From contig JAHCKM010000002.1 of assembly GCA_026125795.1 (NCBI GenBank), positions 186,001 through 250,000 on the forward strand: 64,000 bases of DNA, written 5' to 3'. Of the stretch, positions 1 to 8,543 are shown piece by piece. The notes beneath the pieces were generated by a model that did not search any database, was not told the origin of the DNA, and worked only from the letters and a program-made list of their open reading frames with translations. The position numbers and the translations under genes are program-made. The DNA comes from Burkholderiaceae bacterium. GTDB taxonomy: Bacteria > Pseudomonadota > Gammaproteobacteria > Burkholderiales > Burkholderiaceae_C. The first letter of the stretch is position 1; each line of letters begins with the position of its first letter.

Positions 1-766
1 CCGAGACCTTTTCGTCCTTGCTGTGCAGCGCCTCGAGCGGGATGTCTTCGGCCACCAGCAGCTTGAGCCAATCGAGCAGCTCGGAAGTCGAGGGCTTCTT
101 CTTCAGACCGGGCAGGTTGCGCACGTCGTAGAACGTCTTCAGCGCCGCGCCGAGCAGCTCCTTCTTCAGCGAAGGGAAGTGCACGTCGACGATGCGCTTC
201 ATCGTATCGGCGTCGGGGAACTTGATGTAGTGGAAGAAACAGCGGCGCAAGAACGCGTCGGGCAGTTCCTTCTCGTTGTTGGACGTGATGAACACCACCG
301 GCCGGTGCCTGGCCTTGATCAGCTCGCGCGTCTCGTAGACGTAGAACTCCATGCGGTCGAGCTCGCGCAGGAGGTCGTTGGGGAATTCGATGTCGGCCTT
401 GTCGATCTCGTCGATCAGCAGCGCGACCGGCTGCTCGGCGGTGAAGGCCTGCCACAGCGTGCCGCGCACGATGTAGTTTCGGATGTCCTTGACCTTCTCA
501 GAACCTGACACGTCAGCGAGCTGGCTGTCGCGCAGCCGGCTCACCGCGTCGTACTCGTACAGGCCTTGCTGCGCCTTGGTGGTGCTCTTGATGTGCCATT
601 GCAGCAGCGGCATGCCAATGGCGCGCGCCACTTCTTCGGCCAACATCGTCTTGCCGGTGCCCGGCTCACCCTTGACCAGCAGTGGACGCTTCAGCGTGAT
701 GGCCGCGTTGACCGCCAGCATCAGGTCTTGTGTGGCGACGTAGCTGTCGGAACCGTTGAATTTCAT
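1..766 (-). CDS. MoxR-family AAA+ ATPase (C-terminus beyond the window)
   Basis: I translated this minus-strand frame directly; it starts at the ATG at 766 (MKFNGSDSYVATQDLMLAV) and is still open at base 1, so only about 255 residues are visible. Walker A is GEPGTGKT at about residue 33, Walker B is LLIDEIDKAD, and sensor 1 is the segment VVFITSNNEKELPDAFLRRC. These are the hallmarks of MoxR-type AAA+ ATPases, which usually act as chaperones in maturation of metalloenzymes or with a VWA-domain partner. The partner would lie beyond the left edge. The gene is divergent from the cytochrome gene at 905. The family call is firm; the client protein is unknown. Confidence 0.9.
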   Translation of the reverse strand, partial: MKFNGSDSYVATQDLMLAVNAAITLKRPLLVKGEPGTGKTMLAEEVARAIGMPLLQWHIKSTTKAQQGLYEYDAVSRLRDSQLADVSGSEKVKDIRNYIVRGTLWQAFTAEQPVALLIDEIDKADIEFPNDLLRELDRMEFYVYETRELIKARHRPVVFITSNNEKELPDAFLRRCFFHYIKFPDADTMKRIVDVHFPSLKKELLGAALKTFYDVRNLPGLKKKPSTSELLDWLKLLVAEDIPLEALHSKDEKVS

Positions 767-793
767 GGGACGCGGGCGGGAGGTGTTCGGGGC

Positions 794-815
794 AGTATAA
801 GGGCGCCCCTATAAT
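794..815. promoter_or_regulatory. Candidate overlapping divergent -10 elements between moxR and the cytochrome gene
   Basis: The 138-bp divergent gap holds a near-palindrome of TATA-like arms around GGGCGCCC. Read rightward it contains TATAAT (810-815), suited to the cytochrome gene at 905. Read leftward it contains TATACT (799-794), suited to the moxR-like gene. No clear -35 box accompanies either, so this is a tentative promoter call. Confidence 0.4.
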
Positions 816-904
816 CGCCCGCCGTGCGCGCCGGCACTGCACGCCTCTCGATCTCGCAGCGCGCAGCGCCCAACCGTCCCACTCTCCAAGCCTGTCGTTC
901 GCCC

Positions 905-1594
905 ATGAAAAATTCGCTGTTGCTGTGCATGGCCTTGATCGCTGCGCCGCTGACGTCGATGGCCCAGGAGGTCAAGGGCGATGCGGGCGCCGGCGCCAAG
1001 AAGGTGGCCATGTGCATCGGCTGCCACGGCCTGCCGGGCTACCAGTCGAGTTTTCCCACGGTGTACAAGGTGCCCAAGATCGCCGGGCAGAACGCCAAGT
1101 ACATCGTCGCGGCGCTCAACGGCTACAAGAGCGGCGACCGCAAGCATCCGTCGATGCGCGGCGTCGCCGGTTCGATGTCCGACCAGGACATGGCCGATGT
1201 CGCGGCCTACTATGAAAACCTCGGCAAGGAGGCCGGCGCCGCTGCCGTGCCCGAGACGCCCGCGGCCGCGCCGGCTGCGCTGAAGGACAAGGTGGCCGTT
1301 TGTGTGGCCTGCCATGGCAAGAACTTCAACAACACCGCCGATCCGGCCAATCCGCGGCTGGCCGGCCAATACGCCGACTATCTGCTGGTCTCGCTCAAGG
1401 CCTATATGACCGACAACAACCCCCGTGTCGGGCGCACCAACGCCACGATGCGCGGCATGCTGATCCAGGAGGCCGAGGGCAAGAAGAAGCCGGTCTTCAC
1501 CAATGCCGAGCTGAAGCTCCTGTCCGAGTACCTCGCCGAACTGCCCGGTGAGCTGAAGACGGTGCCGCAGTCGCGCTTCCACAACTCGCACTGA
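905..1594 (+). CDS. Periplasmic dihaem cytochrome c (c4-like)
   Basis: The 229-residue protein starts at the ATG at 905, which gives a normal signal peptide (MKNSLLLCMALIAAPLTSMA|QE). An upstream in-frame start at 824 would add 27 residues with no signal character. There are two c-type haem sites, CIGCH at residues 37-41 and CVACH near 133-137. Each sits in a similar half, and a Met in each half (MRGVAG, MRGML) could be the distal ligand. The length and duplicated structure match cytochrome c4-type electron carriers that feed terminal oxidases from the periplasm. It is followed by a good terminator and appears monocistronic. Confidence 0.88.
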   Translation: MKNSLLLCMALIAAPLTSMAQEVKGDAGAGAKKVAMCIGCHGLPGYQSSFPTVYKVPKIAGQNAKYIVAALNGYKSGDRKHPSMRGVAGSMSDQDMADVAAYYENLGKEAGAAAVPETPAAAPAALKDKVAVCVACHGKNFNNTADPANPRLAGQYADYLLVSLKAYMTDNNPRVGRTNATMRGMLIQEAEGKKKPVFTNAELKLLSEYLAELPGELKTVPQSRFHNSH

Positions 1595-1612
1595 GGCGCA
1601 TCGGTTCGAGAC

Positions 1613-1642
1613 AAAGGCCGCTTTCAGCGGCCTTTTGTTTTT
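1613..1642 (+). terminator. Rho-independent terminator after the cytochrome gene
   Basis: A 10-bp perfect stem (AAAGGCCGCT / AGCGGCCTTT) with a TTC loop is followed by a T-rich tract to 1642. It lies 18 nt after the cytochrome stop codon. It also overlaps the last codons of cueR on the other strand, so it may act in both directions, although the leftward T-tract is weaker. Confidence 0.85.
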
Positions 1643-2055
1643 GACCCGGGCGGTCCTGCGGTCGCGTCCTCCCGCGCCAGATCGTCGAGGATCGGACACT
1701 CGGGGCGCTCGTTGCCCTGGCAGCAGTGCGCCAGATGCCCCAGCGCGCGCTGCATCGCCTGCATCTCGTCGATGCGGCGCTGCAGGTCAGCCACATGCGC
1801 CAGCGCGATGCGCTTGACATCGGCGCTGGCACGCCGGCGGTTGCGCCACAGGCCGAGCAGCGCCTCGATCTCCTTGATCGAGAAGCCGAGATCGCGCGCA
1901 CGGCGGATGAAGCGCAGCGTGTGCACCGTGGCGTCGTCGTACTGTCGATAGCCCGCCTGGGTGCGCGGCACTTTGGGCAGCAGGCCCAGCGCCTCGTAGT
2001 GCCGGATCATCTTGGCCGACACCGCGGACGCGGCGGCGGCTTGGCCGATGTTCAT
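1624..2055 (-). CDS. cueR: CueR-type copper-responsive MerR regulator
   Basis: The 143-residue protein has an N-terminal MerR winged helix ([20 protein letters not shown], then GLLP...RTQAGYRQY), a dimerisation helix, and a C-terminal metal loop [10 protein letters not shown]. The two-Cys loop spacing is that of Cu(I)/Ag(I) sensors of the CueR group. It is the second gene of a copA-cueR operon and overlaps the copA stop by 4 nt (ATGA). It is thus placed under the MerR-type promoter at 4538-4568, which implies autoregulation. The substrate is inferred from the family and from the copA/copZ neighbours. Confidence 0.92.
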   Translation of the reverse strand: MNIGQAAAASAVSAKMIRHYEALGLLPKVPRTQAGYRQYDDATVHTLRFIRRARDLGFSIKEIEALLGLWRNRRRASADVKRIALAHVADLQRRIDEMQAMQRALGHLAHCCQGNERPECPILDDLAREDATAGPPGSKTKGR

Positions 2056-4529
2056 GTCGCTCCCTCATCGCGCCGGGGCCGCAAGTTCTGGCTTGGCTTC
2101 CAGCGCTTGAGCAGCAGCGCATTGCTCACCACGCTGACGCTCGAGGCCGCCATCGCCGCGCCCGCCAGCACCGGGCTCAGGAAACCGAACGCGGCCAGCG
2201 GAATGCCGACCACGTTGTAGACGAAGGCCCAGAACAGGTTCTGCCGGATCTTGGCCGTGGTGCGTCGCGACAGGTCGATGGTGTGCGCCACCAGCATCGG
2301 ATCGCCGCGCAGCAAGGTCACGCCGGCCGCGTGCATCGCGGCATCGGTGCCCAGCGTACGGCCGGCTGCGTCGATGCCGCCCATCGCGATGCCGACATCG
2401 GCGGCGGCGAGCGCCGGTGCGTCGTTGATGCCGTCGCCGACCATCGCGACGGTGCCGGCATGCGCTGCAGCGCCCGAGCGCAGCGCGGCTACCACCTGCG
2501 CCTTGTCGCCGGGCAGCACCTCGGCGCGCACGTCGTCGATGCCGAGTGCGCGTGCAGCCGCCAGCGCCGCGCCGCGGTTGTCGCCGCTGATCAGCAGCGT
2601 CTTCACGCCCATGTGCCGCAACTGCGCGATCGCCGCAGCGGCACCGGCCTTCAGCACATCGCCGAACGCGAGCAGCGCCCACGGACGGGCGCCGCCGTCC
2701 GCGCCGATCTCGGCCAGCCACGACACCGTGCGCCCTTGCTGCTGCAGCGCTTGCGACTGCGACTGCCACGGCGCCGTGTCGGCCCCGATCTCGTTCATCA
2801 GCCGCGTGCTGCCCAGGCGCAGCGTGCGGCCGTTCACCACGCCGCCGATGCCGCGCCCGGCGATCGCCTGCACGCCCTGGGCGTGCGGCAGCGCGGCGCC
2901 GGCGGGCAAGGCCTGCGCCAGCGCGCGCGCCAACGGATGCTCGCTGCCGGCCTGCAGCGCGGCGGCGTGCGCCAGCACCTGCTCGCGCGTGAAGCCGTCG
3001 GCCGGCACCACATCGGTCAGCGTGGGCCGGCCTTCGGTCAGCGTGCCGGTCTTGTCGAACGCCACCGTGCGCAACGCATGCGCGAGTTCGAGTGCTTGCG
3101 CATCCTTGATCAGGATGCCGTGGCGCGCGGCGGTGCCGGTGCCCACCATGATCGCCGCCGGCGTGGCCAGCCCCAGCGCACACGGACAGGCAATCACGAG
3201 CACCGACACCGCATGGATCAACGCTTGCGACCACCCGCCGCCGGCCAGGCCCCAGCCGAGCCCGGTGGCGAGCGCGACCCCCAGCACCACCGGCACGAAG
3301 ACCGCGCTCACGCGGTCCACCAGGCGCTGGATCGGCGCCTTGTGCGCCTGCGCCGATTCCACCAGCCGCACGATGCGCGCCAGCGTCGATTCGGCGCCGA
3401 GCGCGCGCGCGCGCACCTGCAGCAGGCCTTCGGCGTTGACGGCGCCGCCTGTTACCCGATCGCCCGGCTGCTTGGCCACCGGCAGGCTCTCGCCGCTGAT
3501 CAGCGATTCGTCGACATGGCTCGAGCCCTCGACGATGTCGCCGTCGGCCGGCACGCGCTCGCCGGGACGCACGACCACGATGTCGCCGACACGCAGTTGC
3601 GCAGTGGGGATTTCGGACTCCACGCCTTCGCGCAGCACGCGCGCGGTGTCCGGGCGCAAGGCCTGCAGCGCGCGGATCGCCTCGGTGGTCTGGCGCTTGG
3701 CGCGCGCCTCGAGCCATTTGCCGAACAGCACCAGCGTGATCACGACCGCGGCCGATTCAAAGTACAGCGGCAGCATCGCCGCATCGGGCGCGGCGAGCAG
3801 CTGGGCGACGCTCAGACCGTAGGCGGCACTGGTGCCGATGGCGACCAACAGGTCCATGTTGCCGGTGCGCGCGCGCAAGGCCTTGTAGCCTGCCGCGTAG
3901 AAGCGCGCGCCGAGCACAAACTGCACCGGCGTGGCCAGCGCGAGCTGCCACCAGCCGTTGAGCATCCAGTGACGGCCGAACAGGTCGCCCAGCATCGGCA
4001 GCACCAGCGGCAACGACAGCGCCGCGGCGAGCACCACGCGCATGCCGTCGCTCAGCGTCCGCGATGCCGCGCGTGGCGCGTGCCCGGAGTCGAGGTCGCG
4101 CCCGCTGTAGCCGGCGCGCTGCAGCGCCGCCAGCAGCTCGGCCGTCGCCGCCTGGCCGCGCCAACGCACGACCTCGGCCCGCTCGGTGGCCAGGTTGACG
4201 CTGACCGATGCCACGCCGGGCACGCGCGCCAGCGCCTTCTCGACGCGCTGCACGCACGACGCGCACGTCATGCCCTCCACCGCCAGCGCGACGGACTCCT
4301 GCGGCACCGCGTAGCCCGCGTTGCGCACGGCATCGGCCAGAACGCCGGCGCCCACCGGCGACGCCATCTCGACCGCGGCCGACTCGGTGGCCAGGTTGAC
4401 GCTGGCCGAGCGCACGCCCGGCACGCGTTGCAGCGCTTTCTCGACGCGCTGCACGCATGAGGCGCAGGTCATGCCTTCGATCGGCAGCGACAGTGGCGTG
4501 AGTGCAGAGGCAGAAGCAGAAGCGGGCAT
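2052..4529 (-). CDS. copA: Copper-exporting P1B-type ATPase
   Basis: The 825-residue P-type ATPase exports Cu(I) across the inner membrane. Two heavy-metal-associated domains lie at the N-terminus, each with GMTCASC (Cys 22/25 and 89/92). They are followed by membrane segments, the CPC metal site (ACPCALG, near residue 447), the phosphorylation motif DKTGTLTEG, the SEHPLA motif and the hinge [10 protein letters not shown]. The two HMA domains are close copies of each other. The start is the ATG at 4529. The -10 box of the MerR-type promoter ends only 9 nt upstream, so the mRNA should be nearly leaderless. It is followed by cueR with a 4-nt overlap. Confidence 0.95.
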   Translation of the reverse strand: MPASASASALTPLSLPIEGMTCASCVQRVEKALQRVPGVRSASVNLATESAAVEMASPVGAGVLADAVRNAGYAVPQESVALAVEGMTCASCVQRVEKALARVPGVASVSVNLATERAEVVRWRGQAATAELLAALQRAGYSGRDLDSGHAPRAASRTLSDGMRVVLAAALSLPLVLPMLGDLFGRHWMLNGWWQLALATPVQFVLGARFYAAGYKALRARTGNMDLLVAIGTSAAYGLSVAQLLAAPDAAMLPLYFESAAVVITLVLFGKWLEARAKRQTTEAIRALQALRPDTARVLREGVESEIPTAQLRVGDIVVVRPGERVPADGDIVEGSSHVDESLISGESLPVAKQPGDRVTGGAVNAEGLLQVRARALGAESTLARIVRLVESAQAHKAPIQRLVDRVSAVFVPVVLGVALATGLGWGLAGGGWSQALIHAVSVLVIACPCALGLATPAAIMVGTGTAARHGILIKDAQALELAHALRTVAFDKTGTLTEGRPTLTDVVPADGFTREQVLAHAAALQAGSEHPLARALAQALPAGAALPHAQGVQAIAGRGIGGVVNGRTLRLGSTRLMNEIGADTAPWQSQSQALQQQGRTVSWLAEIGADGGARPWALLAFGDVLKAGAAAAIAQLRHMGVKTLLISGDNRGAALAAARALGIDDVRAEVLPGDKAQVVAALRSGAAAHAGTVAMVGDGINDAPALAAADVGIAMGGIDAAGRTLGTDAAMHAAGVTLLRGDPMLVAHTIDLSRRTTAKIRQNLFWAFVYNVVGIPLAAFGFLSPVLAGAAMAASSVSVVSNALLLKRWKPSQNLRPRRDEGAT

Positions 4530-4537
4530 GGCAAATC

Positions 4538-4568
4538 ACTGTAGACCTTGCCATGATGGCAAGGTCAA
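4538..4568 (-). promoter_or_regulatory. CueR/MerR-type promoter and operator for copA-cueR
   Basis: On the minus strand TTGACC (4568-4563) and TACAGT (4543-4538) are separated by 19 bp, the overlong spacer typical of MerR-family promoters. The spacer carries the dyad ACCTTGCC...GGCAAGGT, which matches the CueR operator type. Transcription should begin near 4531, essentially at the copA start codon. Confidence 0.85.
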
Positions 4569-4581
4569 GCACGATCGGTGC

Positions 4582-4612
4582 TTGACCTTCCCACGGGGGC
4601 AAGGTCTACAGT
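4582..4612 (+). promoter_or_regulatory. CueR/MerR-type promoter and operator for copZ
   Basis: On the plus strand TTGACC (4582-4587) and TACAGT (4607-4612) are again 19 bp apart, with a dyad ACCTTCCC...GGCAAGGT between them. It faces away from the copA promoter; the two -35 boxes are 13 bp apart. Both arms are near-copies of one another, so one CueR regulon signal has been duplicated as an inverted pair. Confidence 0.85.
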
Positions 4613-4646
4613 GGCTGCATCATCCCAGCCACGACCGGGCGCTCCC

Positions 4647-4841
4647 ATGATCGAACTCAAGCTTCCCACCATGACCTGCGGCCACTGCGTGCGCACCGTG
4701 ACGCGGACCGTTGAAGCCGTCGATGCGGCGGCCAAGGTCGAGATCGACCTGGCCGAGCAGCGCGTGCGCATCGAGTCGCAGCAGCCGAAAGAGGCGTTTG
4801 CAAGCGCGCTGGCGGAGGAGGGCTACGTCCCTGCGGCCTGA
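4647..4841 (+). CDS. copZ: CopZ-type copper chaperone (single HMA domain)
   Basis: The 64-residue protein starts at the ATG at 4647 (MIELKLPTMTCGHCVRTVTR). It is a single heavy-metal-associated domain with the Cu(I)-binding motif MTCGHC. Its length is typical of cytoplasmic copper chaperones that hand Cu(I) to CopA. An earlier in-frame start at 4578 would lie inside the promoter, so it is rejected. The gene is divergent from copA and has its own MerR-type promoter. A related mercury-type carrier is possible from the motif alone, but the context favours copper. Confidence 0.9.
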   Translation: MIELKLPTMTCGHCVRTVTRTVEAVDAAAKVEIDLAEQRVRIESQQPKEAFASALAEEGYVPAA

Positions 4842-4846
4842 GGTCT

Positions 4847-5407
4847 TCACTGCCAGCGGCGCGGCTCGATGTGCACGCTGCCGCGCGCGCTGCTGAGCGT
4901 GAGCGCGCCGTCTTGCACCGTGGCTTGCAGCTGCATGGTGCGCTCGGCCATTTCGGCCAGCGCCCGGGTCGACTCCGACGGCAGCTGCCACACCTGCAGC
5001 CGCTGCAGGCGCGCCACCTTGGACTGGATGCCGCGCCACCAGACCTCGGCCGCCGCGCTGAACGCATAAACCACCACCGCATCGGCGCGGCTGCACGCGC
5101 GCACGAGCGGCTTGTCGTCGGGTTGGCCCACCTCGACCCACAGCCGCTTGCGGCCGGTGAAATCGGTCAGCGAGACGTCGGGGTCGTCGGGGTCGGACAG
5201 CCCCGCGCCGAAGGCCAGCGTGCCGTCGCCGCGGCACAGGTCCACCAACTGATGGGCCTGCAGCGCCAGGGCCACGATGCGCACCATGAGCCGCTCGTCG
5301 GTCTCGCTCGGGTGGCGCGCCAGCGTCAGCGTTTGCTCGGCGTAGTGGCCGTGATCGATGTCGGCCACTTGCAGCGTGGCCTTGAAGACGGTGGATTTGA
5401 GCGCCAC
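4847..5407 (-). CDS. yaeQ: YaeQ family protein
   Basis: The 186-residue protein belongs to the YaeQ family (PD-(D/E)XK-like fold, function not established). Conserved segments are ALKSTVFKATLQVADIDH, TLARHPSETDERLMVRI and WVEVGQPD. I chose the GTG at 5407 because it gives the family's usual N-terminus and length (about 180 residues). The frame is open further upstream, but that sequence does not look like YaeQ. Its stop lies 5 nt from the convergent copZ stop. Confidence 0.87.
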   Translation of the reverse strand: MALKSTVFKATLQVADIDHGHYAEQTLTLARHPSETDERLMVRIVALALQAHQLVDLCRGDGTLAFGAGLSDPDDPDVSLTDFTGRKRLWVEVGQPDDKPLVRACSRADAVVVYAFSAAAEVWWRGIQSKVARLQRLQVWQLPSESTRALAEMAERTMQLQATVQDGALTLSSARGSVHIEPRRWQ

Positions 5408-5478
5408 GACAAGCGCCGCCCGGTTGATGAAGAAGGGCGCGACTATAGGCCAGCGCGGTGACCGACGCTGCGCCAGCC

Positions 5479-5910
5479 TCAGGCGCTGGCGCGGCGCCGC
5501 ACGCACTCCAGATAGGCCTCGCCGTCCGGCGGCTGGCCGCTGCGCTGCGAGGCCCAGATCATCTCGCCGAGGCACTCCATCGCTTGGTGGTGCGCCTCGT
5601 GCAGCGAATCGAGCCGGGCGGCGAGCGCCTCCACTGCGGCGCGAATGCCGCGCGGCTGGTCAATGGAACATTGCTCGCTGATCGACAGGTGCATCGACAG
5701 GTGTAGGAACGGGTTGGCGCGACCGCCTTCGACGCTGTAGTCGGCGGCCAGCGCGACGTGTTCGTCACTCAACTCGGCGTCGTACTCCGGATGCTCGGCG
5801 ATCCACAACGATGCCAGCGTCTCGATCGGCGACATCTGCGCGCCGTCGCGTTGTTTGCGCCAGGCATCGCAGAGGAAGCGGCGCACGTCGTGCTGGGAGG
5901 GCTGGAACAC
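5479..5910 (-). CDS. DUF1841 family protein
   Basis: The 143-residue cytoplasmic protein matches the betaproteobacterial DUF1841 family by its opening MFQPSQHDVRRFLCDAW, HPEY, NPFLHLSMHL and SIDQPRGIRAA, and by the final AMECLGEMIW...RSGQPPD. No function is known. It is 71 nt upstream of yaeQ on the same strand and divergent from the TSUP transporter gene. The ATG at 5910 gives the family's usual N-terminus. Confidence 0.85.
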   Translation of the reverse strand: MFQPSQHDVRRFLCDAWRKQRDGAQMSPIETLASLWIAEHPEYDAELSDEHVALAADYSVEGGRANPFLHLSMHLSISEQCSIDQPRGIRAAVEALAARLDSLHEAHHQAMECLGEMIWASQRSGQPPDGEAYLECVRRRASA

Positions 5911-5917
5911 CGGACAA

Positions 5918-6694
5918 TTGTCGCCCTTCGTCTGGGCTCATGCCTTGCCGCTGATCACCGACCCCACGTTCTACGCGCTTGCGATCCCCGCGGCCGTGCT
6001 GGTGGGCATCGGCAAGAGCGGCGTGGCCGGCGGGTTTGGCATCCTGGCGGTGCCGCTGCTCGCCCTGGTGATGCCGGTGCCGCAGGCTGCGGCCATCGTG
6101 CTGCCGTTGCTGACGGTGGGCGATTTCTTCGGGCTCGCGGCATTGATCCGCGAGCGCGACCGCGCGCTGCTGTGGATCCTGCTGCCGGCGGGGCTGGCCG
6201 GCACCGTGCTGGGTTACCTGCTGTTCGACGTGCTGTCGCCCAAGACCGTGTCGGCCGTGCTCGGCCTGATGACCTTGTTGTTCCTGGCGCAGCGTGCCTG
6301 GTCGCGCGCCGGAACCGAGGCGCGCCCGGTCCCCAAGGCCTTCACCGCGCTGGCCGGCGTGGTGTCGGGCGTCACCAGCTTCGTCGCGCATGCGGGCGGG
6401 CCGCCGATCTCGATCGCGCTGCTGCCGATGCGCCTGGCGCCGGCGGTGTTCGCAGCCACCACCACGGTGTTCTTCACCGTGCTCAATGCAAGCAAGTGGC
6501 TGCCGTATGCCTGGCTCGGGCTGATCGATGCCACCAACATGCTGAGCGCGCTGGCGCTGGCGCCGTTTGCGGTGCTGGGTGTGTGGGCCGGCGTGAAGCT
6601 GCTGCGCCGCTTGCCGGCAGTGTGGTTCTACCGGCTGGTGTCGGCGGGCTTGCTGGTCACCGGCGTCAAGCTCACCTGGGACGGCCTGAGCTGA
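5918..6694 (+). CDS. TauE/SafE (TSUP) family membrane permease
   Basis: This is a membrane protein of about 258 residues with eight predicted hydrophobic segments. The family signature VGIGKSGVAGGFG lies near the N-terminus, and a second half-repeat (GVVSGVTSFVAHAGGPP) follows. TSUP proteins are thought to export sulfite, sulfoacetate or related anions; the substrate cannot be read from sequence. The start is uncertain. No ATG fits at the 5' end, and TTG codons at 5918 and 5945 are the best candidates; an ATG at 5855 would run back into the divergent DUF1841 gene. Confidence 0.83.
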   Translation: MSPFVWAHALPLITDPTFYALAIPAAVLVGIGKSGVAGGFGILAVPLLALVMPVPQAAAIVLPLLTVGDFFGLAALIRERDRALLWILLPAGLAGTVLGYLLFDVLSPKTVSAVLGLMTLLFLAQRAWSRAGTEARPVPKAFTALAGVVSGVTSFVAHAGGPPISIALLPMRLAPAVFAATTTVFFTVLNASKWLPYAWLGLIDATNMLSALALAPFAVLGVWAGVKLLRRLPAVWFYRLVSAGLLVTGVKLTWDGLS

Positions 6695-6698
6695 GCGC

Positions 6699-8543
6699 TC
6701 AGGGCCTGTTGTCCTGCGCCGCGTCGTCGACTTGGCCGCGCGTGCGCTGCGCCAGCTCACGCTCCTGCGCCAGCAGTTGTTCGAGCTGTTGTCGCCCCGC
6801 CTTGCTGATCGAGATCAGGCGCGCCTGGTCCCCCAGGTGCGGCGCCATTGCCTCGAGCTGTTCGATGCTGTGGCGCCGGAAGCGTTGCGCCAGCATGCGC
6901 GCACGGTGCGGCTCGGCGCCGAGCCGCTCGAGCACGCTGCGCCCGCTCATCAGCGCGGCGTCGAGCGTTTCGCGTTCGATCAGGCGCACGCCGCGCCGGT
7001 ACAGCTGCGTCCAGTGGCGCGCGTCGCGCGCACGCGCCACGATCTGCAACTGCGGAAAGTGCTCGCGCGCCAGGTCGACCAGCGCCAGGTTCTGCTCCAT
7101 GTCGTCGATCGCCACCACCAGCACCCGGGCGGTGGCGGCGCCGGCGGTGCGCAGCAGGTCGAGCCGCGTGGCGTCGCCGTAGTACACGCGCCAGCCGAAG
7201 CGGCGTGCGGTCTCCACCTGCTCGGCGTCGTGGTCGAGCACCGTCACCCGCACGCCCACCGAAAACAGCAGCCGCGCCAGGATCTGCCCGTAGCGGCCGA
7301 AGCCGGCCAGGATCACCGGCGCGTCCTGCGGCGCATCGAGCCGGTGCTCGGCAGGCTCGACGCGGTGCGCCCGCAGGTGCGCCGCCCACCAGCGGTCGAC
7401 GGCCAGCAGCAGCAGCGGCGTCAGCAGCATCGACACGGTGACCACCGCCACCAGCAGCGACGCCACGTCGGCGCCGATCACGCGGCCCTGGGTCGCGGCC
7501 TGGAAGATCACGAAGCCGAATTCACCGCCTTGCGCCAGCAAGATGATGAACTCGGGCCGTTCGGCCAGCGGGATGGGCATCGTGCGCGCCATGGCCCACA
7601 ACACCATCGCCTTCAGCAGCACGAAGCCGAGCACCAGTGCGACGATCAGCCCCGGGCGCTGCAGCACCACGTTGAAGTCGATGCCCATGCCCACCGCGAT
7701 GAAGAACAGGCCCAGCAGCAGGCCCTTGAACGGCTCGAGGTCGGTCTCGAGCTCGCGCCGGTATTCGCTCTCGGCCAGCAGCACGCCGGCCAGAAAGGCG
7801 CCGAGCGCCATCGACAGGCCCACCGACTGCATCAGCGCCGCGGTGGCCACCACCAGCAGCAGCGCCGCGGCGGTGAAGATCTCCGGCGTTTCGCTGCGTG
7901 CGATCCAGCGCAGCGCCGGCCGCAGCAGCAAGCGCCCGCCGAGCACGATGATCACGATGACGCCGAGCGCGCGCAGCGCCTCGATCCAGAACGGCGGCCC
8001 GCCGTCGTGGTGCGCGGCGCCGATGGCGAGCAGCGGCACGAGCGCGAGGACGGGAATAGCCGCGATGTCCTGCAGCAACATGACCGACAGCACGCCCTGA
8101 CCGGCGCTGGTGTTGCCGAGGTTGCGCTCGGCCATCACCGTGAGTCCGATCGCGGTCGACGACATCGCGAGGCCCAGTGCGGCCACCAGCGCCAGCCGCC
8201 ACGGTGCGCCGGCCAGCACGCCGACGCCGAACATCAGCAGCGTCGAGCCGATCAGCTGCGCGCTGCCCCAGCCGAAGATCGGGCGCCGCATGGCCCACAG
8301 GCGGCGCGGCTCGAGCTCCAGGCCGACGAGAAACAGCATCAGCACGACGCCGAACTCGGCGAAGTGCAGCATCGCCTGCGCATCGCTCACCAGCTTCAGA
8401 CCGAACGGCCCGATCGCAATGCCGGCGCCGAGGTAGCCGATGATCGAGCCGAGCCCGAGAAAACGCGCCAGCGGCACCGCGATCACCGCGGCGGCCAGGT
8501 ACACCAGGCCGAGCGACAGCCAGTTCGGCATGTGCTCGGTCAT
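6699..8543 (-). CDS. KefB/KefC-type glutathione-gated K+/H+ antiporter
   Basis: The 614-residue protein has a CPA2 Na+/H+-exchanger domain (about residues 5-380, roughly 12 hydrophobic segments, with VLMLFLVGLELEPRRLW). A cytoplasmic TrkA-N/RCK domain beginning VILAGFGRYGQILARLL (GxGxxG nucleotide-binding loop) follows, then a charged tail. Length and order match E. coli KefC (620 residues), which exports K+ during electrophile stress and is held shut by glutathione. The start at 8543 overlaps the upstream oxidoreductase stop by 4 nt. The open frame continues upstream, but only through that other gene. Confidence 0.9.
   Translation of the reverse strand: MTEHMPNWLSLGLVYLAAAVIAVPLARFLGLGSIIGYLGAGIAIGPFGLKLVSDAQAMLHFAEFGVVLMLFLVGLELEPRRLWAMRRPIFGWGSAQLIGSTLLMFGVGVLAGAPWRLALVAALGLAMSSTAIGLTVMAERNLGNTSAGQGVLSVMLLQDIAAIPVLALVPLLAIGAAHHDGGPPFWIEALRALGVIVIIVLGGRLLLRPALRWIARSETPEIFTAAALLLVVATAALMQSVGLSMALGAFLAGVLLAESEYRRELETDLEPFKGLLLGLFFIAVGMGIDFNVVLQRPGLIVALVLGFVLLKAMVLWAMARTMPIPLAERPEFIILLAQGGEFGFVIFQAATQGRVIGADVASLLVAVVTVSMLLTPLLLLAVDRWWAAHLRAHRVEPAEHRLDAPQDAPVILAGFGRYGQILARLLFSVGVRVTVLDHDAEQVETARRFGWRVYYGDATRLDLLRTAGAATARVLVVAIDDMEQNLALVDLAREHFPQLQIVARARDARHWTQLYRRGVRLIERETLDAALMSGRSVLERLGAEPHRARMLAQRFRRHSIEQLEAMAPHLGDQARLISISKAGRQQLEQLLAQERELAQRTRGQVDDAAQDNRP

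Noticed and set aside
2283-4460. Long open frame opposite copA (725 codons), and similar ones opposite the kefB-like, SulP, hyfB-like and cheA genes
   Set aside because: They are products of high GC and third-position bias on the true strand. Their translations are Arg/His/Ala/Gln-rich with no domains.
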